Shown here: one piece after another, positions 30,765 to 39,580 of the stretch | How positions within the stretch are numbered: position 1 is the stretch's first letter | Layout: each line of letters opens with the position of its first letter | NCBI GenBank assembly: GCA_036488085.1 | Contig: DASXHZ010000054.1 | Coordinates: forward strand, 1-39,580 | DNA length: 39,580 nucleotides | DNA from: DASXHZ01 sp036488085 | GTDB taxonomy: Bacteria > Acidobacteriota > Thermoanaerobaculia > Gp7-AA8 | Reading direction: 5' to 3' | Translations under genes and position numbers: made by a program | Notes under the pieces: generated by a model | What the model was told of the DNA's origin: nothing | Database searches by the model: none | Seen by the model: the letters and a program-made list of their open reading frames with translations, nothing else

Positions 30765-33029
30765 ATGCGGGATGAGAAGGTGTTTTCGCTGGCGATTCCG
30801 GGAATTGGGGTGGAGAAGTGGACGCCCTCGGTGTGCGGGCTCTGCTCGATCGGATGCGGTGTCGAGATCGGGTCGAGCGCGAATGACGTGGTTGCCGTGC
30901 GCGGCCGCAACACGCCGGTCGGCTTCGGAAGGCTCGGACCGAAGGGGCTGAATCAGTTCTTCGCGAACGGTCATCCGACGCGGGCGCGGCATCCGATGAT
31001 CCGCGATGCGGCCGGCGAGATGGTGCGCTGTACTTGGGACGAGGCAATGACCGCGATCGTCTCGAAGATCAGCGAGACGCTCATCACCGACGGCCCCGAC
31101 GGCATCGCGTTCTACAACAGCGGACAGCTGCTGCTCGAGGAGTACTACACCCTCGGCAAGATCGTGCGCGGCGGACTCGGATGCGCGAACATCGACGCGA
31201 ACACGCGTCTTTGTACCGCCACGACCGCGGCCTCGCTGATGGAGAACTTCGGCGCCGACGGCCCTCCCGGCGCGTTCGAGGACATCGAGAAGACCGAGTG
31301 CATCGTCCTGCTCGGCCACAACGCCGCCGAGCAGTCGACCGTGCTCTGGATGCGCATCCTCGCGGCGAAGCGCGGGAAGCACCAGCCGAAGATCATCGTC
31401 ATCGACCCGCGGCGGACGTTCACGGTCGACACCGGCGCCGATCTCCATCTCCAACTCCGCCCCGGCACGAACGTCGCGCTGATGAACGGGATCTGTCACC
31501 TCCTCATCAAGAACGACTGGATCGATCACCGCTTCATCCGCCGGCACACGACGAAGTTCGACCAGTTCCGCGAGATCGTCGACCGCTACACGCCGGGCGT
31601 CGTGGAACGGATCACCGGCGTGAAACGGCGCGACCTGCAGAAGGCCGCCGAGTGGATCGGAACGTCGAAGTCGACGGTGACCACGTGCCTCCAAGGCGTC
31701 TATCAGTCCAACCAGGCGACGGCGACCGCGTGCATCGTCAATTCGATGCACCTGATCATGGGGAAGGTCGGCAAGCCCGGCTGCGCGCCGTTCCAGTTCG
31801 CAGGCCAACCCAGCTCGATGAATACGCGCGAGACCGGAGCCGACGGAACGTATCCCGCCTATCGCAACTGGGAAGACATCAACCACATGCGCGACCTCGC
31901 GAAGCGCTGGAACGTCGCGCCGGAGCTGCTCGGGAAGAAGCCGGTGAGCGCGCCGGAGATCTTCGAGCTGGTGGAGAAGGGGTTCGTGAAGGTGCTCTGG
32001 AACGTCTGCACGAATCCGGCGGTCTCGTTGCACGACCGCGCGTCGCGCTTCCGCGCCCTCGGCGGCACGTTCCTCGTCGTACAGGACGCCTTCTTCAACA
32101 CCGAGACAGCGAGCTTCGCCGACGTCTTCCTCCCCGCCGCGATGTGGGGCGAGAAGACCGGATGTATGACGAACGCGGAGCGCCGCTGCCAACTGCTGAC
32201 GAAGGCGGTCGACCCGCCCGGTGAAGCGCGCTCGGACCTCGACATCTTCATCGACCTCTCACAGCGGCTGAACCTCCGCGACCTCCGCGGCAAGCCGCTG
32301 GTCAACTACTCGACCGCGGAGGAAGCGTTCGACGAGTGGCGCAAGGTCTCGAAAGGGACGATTCCCGACTACAGCGGCATGACGTACGAGAAGCTCGCCG
32401 ATCGCGGCGGGATCCAGTGGCCGTGCAACGACGCGAATCCCGACGGCACGGTGCGGCTCTATCGGAAGCCGCACTTCCCGACCGAGTGGGAGATCTCGGA
32501 GTCATTCGAGAAGGACCTCGAGACGGGGCACGAGCACACGCTCCGCGAGTACAAGAAGAAACGCGACCCGCGCGGCAAGGCGGTGCTGATCGCGACCGAT
32601 CACCGCGAACCGATCGACGCGCCCGACCGCGACTTCCCGTTCACTGCCATCAGCGGACGGCAGGTCTATCACTGGCACACGCGGACGAAGACGGCGAAGT
32701 CTCCGCTGCTGGCCGAAGGGGCGCCGGGCGTGTTCGTGGCAATCAACGAGACGGATGCGAAGAAGCTGAAGGTGAAAGATGGCGACATCGTGCGCGTGGT
32801 CTCGCGCCGCGGCGCGGTCGAAGGACCGGCGCGCGTCGGCGACCTCGTGCCGGAGCGCGTCGTCTTCATCCCGTTCCACTACGGCGAGCTCGATCAGGAC
32901 ACTTCGCCGAACAACCTGATGCCGAAGCTGCACGACCCGGTATCGAAACAGCCGATTCAGAAGAGCGCGGCGGTGCGTGTGGAACGCATCGGGAACGCTG
33001 ACGCGCGGACGTGGTGGAGCGCGCGATGA
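30765..33029 (+). CDS. Molybdopterin oxidoreductase (nitrate reductase/formate dehydrogenase family)
   Basis: This 754-aa protein has the full DMSO-reductase-family layout. An N-terminal Fe-S segment has CGLCSIGC (C24, C27, C31). A probable Mo-ligand Cys sits in NTRLCTATT (C150), aligned with NapA-type HCMAS. The central region has LLGHNAAEQSTVLWMRIL, IDPRRT and GVYQSNQATATA. The C-terminal cap has SGRQVYHWHTRTKT, VKDGDIVRVVSRRG and FIPFHYGE. The fourth cluster Cys, normally in RLCxKG, is Gly (RLGPKG, G58). No Tat signal is present, so the enzyme is predicted cytoplasmic. The substrate could be nitrate or formate. Its stop overlaps the start of the Cys-rich partner gene (ATGA). Confidence 0.88.
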   Translation: MRDEKVFSLAIPGIGVEKWTPSVCGLCSIGCGVEIGSSANDVVAVRGRNTPVGFGRLGPKGLNQFFANGHPTRARHPMIRDAAGEMVRCTWDEAMTAIVSKISETLITDGPDGIAFYNSGQLLLEEYYTLGKIVRGGLGCANIDANTRLCTATTAASLMENFGADGPPGAFEDIEKTECIVLLGHNAAEQSTVLWMRILAAKRGKHQPKIIVIDPRRTFTVDTGADLHLQLRPGTNVALMNGICHLLIKNDWIDHRFIRRHTTKFDQFREIVDRYTPGVVERITGVKRRDLQKAAEWIGTSKSTVTTCLQGVYQSNQATATACIVNSMHLIMGKVGKPGCAPFQFAGQPSSMNTRETGADGTYPAYRNWEDINHMRDLAKRWNVAPELLGKKPVSAPEIFELVEKGFVKVLWNVCTNPAVSLHDRASRFRALGGTFLVVQDAFFNTETASFADVFLPAAMWGEKTGCMTNAERRCQLLTKAVDPPGEARSDLDIFIDLSQRLNLRDLRGKPLVNYSTAEEAFDEWRKVSKGTIPDYSGMTYEKLADRGGIQWPCNDANPDGTVRLYRKPHFPTEWEISESFEKDLETGHEHTLREYKKKRDPRGKAVLIATDHREPIDAPDRDFPFTAISGRQVYHWHTRTKTAKSPLLAEGAPGVFVAINETDAKKLKVKDGDIVRVVSRRGAVEGPARVGDLVPERVVFIPFHYGELDQDTSPNNLMPKLHDPVSKQPIQKSAAVRVERIGNADARTWWSAR

Positions 33030-33898
33030 AGTCCAACGAGCTGATCTCGCTCTTCAATCCGCTCATCTACCGCGAGCTGGCGTCGATCGGCGCGATCGAC
33101 ACCGCGATGCCGAGCGAGGACGGTCCCGGATACGTCCTGCTGCACCGCGCGGCCAAGCAGGGAAAACAGGCGAACGTGGAGCAGATGTCGGCGCTGATCC
33201 GCAGCGTCGGCGGACAGCCGGTCCAGAGCGCGAAGGCGCTGCAGACCATGCTGAAGATGCAGACGACGGTGACGAAGTGGATCGGCACCATCCCGACTCT
33301 CCTGACGATGCGCCTCTCGCAGCTCGAGGTGACGGCGGCGTACGAGCGCACGTTCTCGAAGCTGGCGGAGGAAGAGATGCTCGCACGCAAGTGCGTCGAG
33401 AAGTGCTGGCACCGCGCGACGAGGCAACTGATGATCCTCACCTCACACGTCGAAGGGAGGTACACGCGCGCGTGCATGCGATGTCACCTCGACCGTGAAG
33501 GCCACCTCGGCGCGATCGAGCGCACCGATCCGCATCCGTATCAATTCATCTGCGCCGGGTGCCACGACGAGGTGATGCGCGACTTCCCTCCGGACCTGGT
33601 CGATCAGGTGAACGCGCTCGACGACTACGACCGGCAGTCACTCGTCATCGAGAAGGCGCTCAGCCGGCCGTCGGTGCTGACGTGCGAGCACGAGGTGCTC
33701 TCGAAGCTCGCCGATCTCCCGCCCGACATGCCACCGCCTCCGATCGCGCGGAAGGTGGCGAGCTACGCGAGGCTCGACGTCACGCAAGATCCGCCGCCGG
33801 AGGTCGATCTCCAGATTCACGCCGACGCCGGCTCGCTCGACGAGCGCCTCTACATCGAGCTGCTCTTCGATCTACGCAGCGTCCGTCGCAACTGGTGA
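33026..33898 (+). CDS. Cys-rich partner of the molybdopterin enzyme
   Basis: This 290-aa protein is coupled to the oxidoreductase by an ATGA overlap. The first 145 residues are helical and look like a four-helix, ferritin-like bundle (about 48-140, with CVEKCWH at 123-129). Then come CMRCH (150-154) and CAGCH (176-180), four Cys in a zinc-ribbon-like arrangement. The motifs also match CxxCH for c-type heme, but no signal peptide is present, so covalent heme is unlikely unless the protein is exported another way. It probably carries a metal or electrons for the oxidoreductase; that is inference. It overlaps the convergent kinase gene by 27 bases. Confidence 0.75.
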   Translation: MKSNELISLFNPLIYRELASIGAIDTAMPSEDGPGYVLLHRAAKQGKQANVEQMSALIRSVGGQPVQSAKALQTMLKMQTTVTKWIGTIPTLLTMRLSQLEVTAAYERTFSKLAEEEMLARKCVEKCWHRATRQLMILTSHVEGRYTRACMRCHLDREGHLGAIERTDPHPYQFICAGCHDEVMRDFPPDLVDQVNALDDYDRQSLVIEKALSRPSVLTCEHEVLSKLADLPPDMPPPPIARKVASYARLDVTQDPPPEVDLQIHADAGSLDERLYIELLFDLRSVRRNW

Positions 33899-35139
33899 CG
33901 ACTTCAACCACACCTGAAACTCCGCGCCCCCTTCGGGGCGGTTTGCGAGGGCGTACGCGAAGCCGTGGTTGGTCAGAATCTCCTGCACGATCGTGAGACC
34001 GAGGCCGCGCCCTTCGCGCTTGGTCGTGAAGAACGGCGTGAAGAGATCGTCCGCGGCGTCGGGAGCGATGCCGGAGCCGGTGTCGGCCACCGTCAGCGTC
34101 TTGTCGCGGAGCGTCAGGTGGATCACCCCATCGTGATCGATCGCGTCGATCGAATTGCGAGCGATGTTGATGACGACCTGCTCGAGCTGCGACTCGTCGG
34201 CGTCGACGATCGTCTCGTCGACGTCGAGCTCCAGCTTGACTGCGCGCCCTTCCAGCTCCGGTTTGAGGAGCGCGGCGACGCGCTTCACGAGGTTCCCGGC
34301 GTCGATGCGCGTTCGATGAGGCCGCGGGATCCGAACGACGTCGGCGAACGCGCTCATGAAGCGATTGAGCGCGTCGACGCGGCCTGACGCAATCGTGAGC
34401 GCCGTCGTGAAGTCGCCGCGATCCTCCTCGCGTACCTGCGGCGCGTAGCTCAGCGACGACTCCAGCAGCGACCGCACCGCGCCGACGGAGTTGTTCACCT
34501 CGTGCGACATCATCCGGATCAGTTTCTCGTACGCCGCCTTCTCCGAAAGCCGCAGCTCCTCGGTCATCTCCTCGATCAGATAGAACGTCTTCGCGAAGCC
34601 GCGGTCGCGGAACTCGCCGCGCCACACCTTGAGGCGCCGCGGACCGGCGTGGCTGACGAGTCGCGACTCGCCGGTGTGCAGCGCGCGCATCTCGGCGAGC
34701 AGCTCCGGGGTCATGAGCGCGCTCGCGGCGGGATTCATCTGTTCGACGTTCCCGTCGAAGTCGCAGATCACGACGCCGCTCGGCGAGGCGCTCACGATCC
34801 TGCCGAGGAGCTGATGCCGCTCCTCGGCGGCAAGCCGCTCGTCGCGCAGCCGGTCGATCATCTCGTTGTAGACGGAGATGAGCGAGTCCATCTCCGGCTG
34901 CCCGACGGCGACGAACCGCGACGTGAAGTCACGCTCGGCGATCAACTCGGCCCCGGTCGCGATGAGGTCGAGCGGCACGAAGAGCGCGCGCACGAGCCGG
35001 TAGCTGACGAGTATCGATACGATGAAGATCGCCTCGACCACGAACAGCATCAGCCGGTTCTCCATCAACACGAACACCGCCGCCGCCGCGAGGATGAGAT
35101 GGAGGACGACGAAATAGAGAACGATCTTGGTGCGGAGCC

Positions 35140-35143
<4 letters not shown>
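33872..35143 (-). CDS. NtrY/NtrB-like sensor histidine kinase
   Basis: This 423-aa protein has two adjacent transmembrane helices (about 6-26 and 32-50) with a very short external loop. A HAMP domain (about 50-105), a PAS domain (about 110-195: GRIVSASPSGVVICDFDGNVEQMN) and a HisKA-like motif MMSHEVNNSV with H214 follow. The HATPase has N-box NIARNSIDAI, DTGSGI and GRGLGLTIVQEI. The absence of a large periplasmic domain suggests cytoplasmic sensing through PAS. Its start overlaps the stop of the sigma-54 regulator gene (ATGA), making a cognate pair. The stimulus is unknown. Confidence 0.93.
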
Positions 35144-36513
<1,370 letters not shown>

Positions 36514-36528
36514 CTTCGCGGCGGCCCT

Positions 36529-36637
36529 GGGTCGGCTAAGAGCCGACCCCCACACACAGAGTACAGAACCACTTCGAGTGTGCGGGGCCGGCTCTCAGCC
36601 GGCCCGGGTCAACTACGAGCCGACCCCTCACACAGAG
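36529..36637. repeat. Three REP-like palindromes
   Basis: There are three palindromes of consensus GGGYCGGCT-n3-AGCCGRCCC: 36529-36549 (perfect), 36585-36605 (perfect, with C for T) and 36606-36626 (two mismatches). The first and third are followed by the same flank, about CACACAGAG (36553-36561 and 36629-36637). This looks like a composite REP/BIME-type element. It fills the interval between the ABC permease stop and the response-regulator start, only 15 bases before the latter. Confidence 0.7.
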
Positions 36638-36643
36638 TTGCCC

Positions 36644-37909
36644 CTATTCGTAACGCAACGCCTCGGCGGGCTCGATGCGCGACGCCAGCCAGCTCGGGTA
36701 TGCGCCGCAAAGTAGCGTGATGCCGTAGATGACCGCAAGCGCGCTCACGAAGCCGGCGGTGAACTCGGCGGGCGTCACGAGCTGCATGAACCCGAGGAGC
36801 GGAAGCTGCAGCACGATGACGACGCCGAGAGCGACGGCGAGCGTCGCCAACAGCGCCACCTCGCCCATCACCTGCGCGCGCACGCCGGCGCCGCTGGCGC
36901 CGAGAGCGCGACGGAGGCCGATCTCGCGCATGCGCCGGGTCACCGTCTGCCAGAGAACGCCGGTGAGGCCGAGGCCGACCATGCAGATGAGGAAGAGGGC
37001 GACGATCGTGAGCACCGCGAGCGGCGTGAAGCGAATGCGTAGATTCAGACGGCGCATCTGTTCCATGCGGCGGATGCGGACCGAGGCGTCGGGCGCGATC
37101 GCGTGCAGCCGATTGCTCAGCTCCGCCTCGAAGGATGCCGGCGTCCCCGGCCGCACCGCGAGCACGATCGTCCCTACCTCAGGCGACTGCGGTTTGAGGA
37201 CGGACCACCGGAAGAAGGCCATCCGCGTTTCCGGCCCGCTCAACTCACCCGCTTTGCGATAGGGCGCGATGACGCCGACGATACGCATCTCTTTCGGGCT
37301 GCTCGGATCGGCCTGGAACCCTCCGGCCGGCATTTTCTCCCCGACCGCCCTGTCGATCGAGCCGAACATCGCGTTGGCGGCGTCGGCGTCGACGACGATC
37401 GGCATGAAATCGGCCGCCTCGTCGTCGGGCTGAAACCAGCGTCCGCGCAGCACCTTCAGGTTCATCACGCGCGCGAAATCATCCGACGCAAAGTCGGCGG
37501 TGACGTCGGTGCCGTGGCTCTTGTCGCCGAGGTCCGAGGTCCACGTGCCGTTGGAGTACGCCGGCATCGAGTCGGCAGCGACCCCCGCGATCTGCGGTAG
37601 TCCGCGGAGCTCGCGCGAGACGCGGTCGAGCAGCTGCGCCTCGTCGAGCAGCTTCGGATCGATGGTCGTCGGCGAGTCGGGCTCGGTGTGGCTGGACGAC
37701 ATGTTGTGCGGCATCGTCGAGCCCTGCTCGACATTCACGACCCACACGTTGCGCCACTCGTATCCGAGAGGCGCGTTCCAGCGGCGCAGCATCGAGACCG
37801 CCATCGTCACGACCGCGAAGACGATCAGAAACGAAAAGAAGATCTCGATCATTACGAGCGCGTTCGCGCGCTTGCGATGCCATACGAGCTTGAGCAGATG
37901 ACGGATCAT
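36644..37909 (-). CDS. MacB/FtsX-family ABC transporter permease
   Basis: This 421-aa protein has one N-terminal transmembrane helix (about 18-42), a large periplasmic domain (about 45-275, MacB_PCD-like with PLGYEWRNVW and VVGVIAPYRKAGE-like blocks) and three C-terminal helices. The MacB cytoplasmic-proximal motif is WQTVTRRMREIGLRRALGASGAGV. Such permeases couple ATP hydrolysis to extrusion or periplasmic mechanotransmission rather than classical import. The start, ATG 37907-37909, overlaps the stop of the preceding permease (ATGA). Two unequal permeases plus one ATPase form the operon. The export substrate is unknown; no MacA-like periplasmic adaptor is in the window. Confidence 0.9.
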   Translation of the reverse strand: MIRHLLKLVWHRKRANALVMIEIFFSFLIVFAVVTMAVSMLRRWNAPLGYEWRNVWVVNVEQGSTMPHNMSSSHTEPDSPTTIDPKLLDEAQLLDRVSRELRGLPQIAGVAADSMPAYSNGTWTSDLGDKSHGTDVTADFASDDFARVMNLKVLRGRWFQPDDEAADFMPIVVDADAANAMFGSIDRAVGEKMPAGGFQADPSSPKEMRIVGVIAPYRKAGELSGPETRMAFFRWSVLKPQSPEVGTIVLAVRPGTPASFEAELSNRLHAIAPDASVRIRRMEQMRRLNLRIRFTPLAVLTIVALFLICMVGLGLTGVLWQTVTRRMREIGLRRALGASGAGVRAQVMGEVALLATLAVALGVVIVLQLPLLGFMQLVTPAEFTAGFVSALAVIYGITLLCGAYPSWLASRIEPAEALRYE

Positions 37910-39138
37910 GCCGCACCTCCACGCAGGGCCAGGACAGGGTCGAGGCGCGACATGCGCCAAGCCGGATAGACGCCCGAGAGGGAGCCGAAGAAGACCGCGA
38001 TGAGCATCCCGTACGCGAAGACGCGCGCGTTCATCTCGAAGACGGCGCCCGGGACCACGGAGAAGTCGTTCGCGATGCGGAGCGCGACGATGGCGAGGAC
38101 GAATCCCGCCAGGCCGCCGATCACGGTCAGCACGATGTTCTCGATCACGAACTGCGACACGAGCGCCGGCCGCGAGGCGCCGAACGCCTTCCGCACGCCG
38201 ATCTCCGGCGCACGCTCCATGATCCGCGAGAGATTCAGCGTCACGAGGTTCAGAATCGGCAGCGTCATGAAGAGAAGCGCCGCGAAGATGACGCCGGCTA
38301 TCAGGATCCAGACGCCGTTGTCGGTGCGGTTCTGCGTCAGATCGCGCGCCGTCGACTCGAAGGGTGTGTCGAGGCCGGTGCGAATTTCGGTGTACGTCTT
38401 CTTGTCGAGCGGAAAGTTGCGGAGACTCGCCTTGTACTCCGCCTTGAGCCGCGGAAAGTCGGACCTGCTGTGCGCCAGGACGAGGCCGATGAATCCGCCC
38501 ATGTAGTTGTGGCGGTAGTCGGACGACTTGAGCGCGCCGATCGGAACCCAGGCGTCCGAGTACGCCGCGAGCCGCGTCAGCGAGACCCGCGGCACGACGC
38601 CGATGACCGTGTAGGTATCGCCCTCGAGCGTGAACGTCTTGCCGACGGCGTGCACGTCATCGAAGAGCTTCTTGCTCAGGTAGTCGGTGACGACGGCGAC
38701 GTGCGCGCCCGACGAGTCTTCGTTCGGCGAGTAAGGCCGGCCATCGAGGAAGTGAAAGTCGAGGATTTTCCAGTAGTCGCCGTCCGTGTGTTTGACGTCG
38801 ATGTCGATGCGGCTGTTGCCGCGGTAGATGGCGGTCGACTGGACGTTGGAGAAGATCGACGTCCGCTCGACGTTGTGGAGCGGCCGCATCCATCCATCCA
38901 GCAGCGCGTAGCCCGCCTCGCTCGACTGGGTATCGTGCGGTCCCCGTTCGGTGACGCGCGTGATCGCAAGCACCCGGCCGAAACGCGACTCCGGGGCCCG
39001 CGGCGCATAGAAGTTGTCCAACACCGCGGTCGCCACCATCAGGACGACCAGCGTCATCGAGATGCCGAAGAGGGAGATGAAGGTGAAGAACTTGCGGCGA
39101 GCCAACACCTTGAGAGCGAGTTTGAAATAGCTTTTCAT
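37906..39138 (-). CDS. MacB/FtsX-family ABC transporter permease (first of pair)
   Basis: This 410-aa protein has an N-terminal helix (about 17-42), a periplasmic domain containing the MacB_PCD-type block (AVGKTFTLEGDTYTVIGVVPRV) and three C-terminal helices. The permease motif is LSRIMERAPEIGVRKAFGASRPALVSQFVIENI. The ATG at 39136-39138 has AGAGGA about 6 bases upstream. It is preceded by the ATPase gene and separated from it by the heptamer hairpin at 39152-39230. It is partner to the downstream permease, with the two sharing only the family framework. Confidence 0.92.
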   Translation of the reverse strand: MKSYFKLALKVLARRKFFTFISLFGISMTLVVLMVATAVLDNFYAPRAPESRFGRVLAITRVTERGPHDTQSSEAGYALLDGWMRPLHNVERTSIFSNVQSTAIYRGNSRIDIDVKHTDGDYWKILDFHFLDGRPYSPNEDSSGAHVAVVTDYLSKKLFDDVHAVGKTFTLEGDTYTVIGVVPRVSLTRLAAYSDAWVPIGALKSSDYRHNYMGGFIGLVLAHSRSDFPRLKAEYKASLRNFPLDKKTYTEIRTGLDTPFESTARDLTQNRTDNGVWILIAGVIFAALLFMTLPILNLVTLNLSRIMERAPEIGVRKAFGASRPALVSQFVIENIVLTVIGGLAGFVLAIVALRIANDFSVVPGAVFEMNARVFAYGMLIAVFFGSLSGVYPAWRMSRLDPVLALRGGAA

Positions 39139-39151
39139 GTCGGTCCTCTGT

Positions 39152-39230
39152 CGTTATCCGTTACCCGTTATCCGTTATCTGAGTCGGGCGCACGGACAAC
39201 GGATAACGGATAACGGATAACGGATAACGG
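39152..39230. repeat. Heptamer-register inverted array (hairpin)
   Basis: The left arm holds four 7-base units CGTTATC or CGTTACC (39152-39179). A 13-base loop (39180-39192) follows. The right arm holds CGGACAA then four CGGATAA units and CGG (39193-39230). The arms are complementary over about 28 bases. It lies between the ABC ATPase and permease genes of one operon. Confidence 0.7.
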
Positions 39231-39233
39231 CTT

Positions 39234-39580
39234 CTAAGCCACCTGCCGGCCGTCGAAGAGGCGCACGATCCGGTCGGTCTGCTTCGCTAAGCGCTCGTCA
39301 TGGGTGACCATGACGACCGTCGTCTTCTGCTCGCGGTTGAGACCGTGGAGGATCTCCATGATCTCGTCGCCCATCTGCGAGTCGAGGTTGCCGGTCGGCT
39401 CGTCGGCGAGGAGGATGCGCGGCTTGCCGACGTTGGCGCGAGCGATGGCGACGCGCTGCTGTTGGCCGCCGGAGAGCTGCGTCGGGAAGTGATGGACGCG
39501 CGAGGCGAGGCCGACCCGGTCGAGCGCAGCGAGCGCCATCTTCCGCCGCTCCTTCGCCGACATCTTGCGGTAGAGCAGCG
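39234..39580 (-). CDS. ABC transporter ATPase (MacB/LolD type), N-terminus outside window
   Basis: The frame runs to the end of the window, so only about the last 115 residues are seen. They include the signature LSGGQQQR, Walker B ILLADEPTGNLD and the H-loop VTHDERLAKQTDRIVRLFDG. This is the MacB/LolD/FtsE subclass, which pairs with FtsX-like permeases, matching the two permease genes that follow. Met 6 of the visible frame (MSAKERRK) is internal, since homology continues upstream (LLYRK). Walker A is not in the window. Confidence 0.95.
   Translation of the reverse strand, partial: LLYRKMSAKERRKMALAALDRVGLASRVHHFPTQLSGGQQQRVAIARANVGKPRILLADEPTGNLDSQMGDEIMEILHGLNREQKTTVVMVTHDERLAKQTDRIVRLFDGRQVA

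Noticed and set aside
33026..33898. Diheme cytochrome c from two CxxCH motifs
   Set aside because: No signal peptide or membrane anchor, coupled to a cytoplasmic-looking oxidoreductase, and the four Cys are spaced like a zinc ribbon.

Overview
The window is a GC-rich bacterial chromosome segment, densely coded, with many 4-base ATGA overlaps between genes. Several families point to Acidobacteriota or a close relative: tandem VWFA-related secreted proteins of the acidobacterial type, a DUF5916-like outer-membrane protein, an ECF-type sigma factor paired with a TPR protein, and MacB-like permeases. This taxonomic guess rests on family content only. I saw no rRNA, tRNA, transposase or CRISPR array.

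Layout. 1-4955: the 3' end of a bacterial deoxyhypusine-synthase homologue, converging with two tandem VWFA-protein genes, one of which is frameshifted. 5078-9772: an SDR reductase with a VKOR-like membrane protein, a sensory-rhodopsin-transducer-family protein, an FGE-fold lipoprotein, a small membrane protein, a V4R-like protein and a persulfide-dioxygenase/rhodanese fusion. 9769-12918: a MarR regulator, a ClC transporter with CBS domains and a cyclic-nucleotide-binding/DUF1003 protein, apparently one operon. 13093-16033: a small protein, a methyltransferase and a LytTR/LytS two-component pair. 16220-21771: the DUF5916-like barrel, a CPBP protease and a previously hidden 59-aa secreted ORF (with a relic of the same ORF beyond the protease), then the TPR protein and a sigma factor with an XRE-like N-terminus. 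21929-25721: an XRE regulator, DUF1634 and TauE membrane proteins, a response regulator, another XRE regulator, an AT-richer intergenic array, and two cytochrome c genes. 25726-29380: a two-gene block of visibly lower GC. 29488-39580: a lytic-transglycosylase-like protein, a molybdopterin oxidoreductase with a Cys-rich partner, an NtrC/NtrY-like two-component pair, and an ABC permease/ATPase operon that runs off the end.

Two places deserve most attention. First, 27773-29380 plus 25726-27705 encodes a P-loop ATPase followed by a 659-aa protein with two Lrp/RAM-like sandwich domains and a HEPN-type RNSLAH motif. This is a plausible undescribed sensor/nuclease system, possibly defensive. Second, 24153-24520 holds eight copies of a TCTATGGA-type box whose start-to-start spacing alternates 43, 64, 42, 64, 42, 63, 42. 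That is four and six helical turns in alternation, upstream of an XRE gene.

Other structure in the DNA includes two hairpins built from short tandem units kept in register (octamers at 8364-8425, heptamers at 39152-39230) and a triple REP-like palindrome at 36529-36637. Two genes are also flanked by homologous 3'-end fragments of a neighbour: the FGE-like gene by transducer tails, and the CPBP gene by small-ORF tails.
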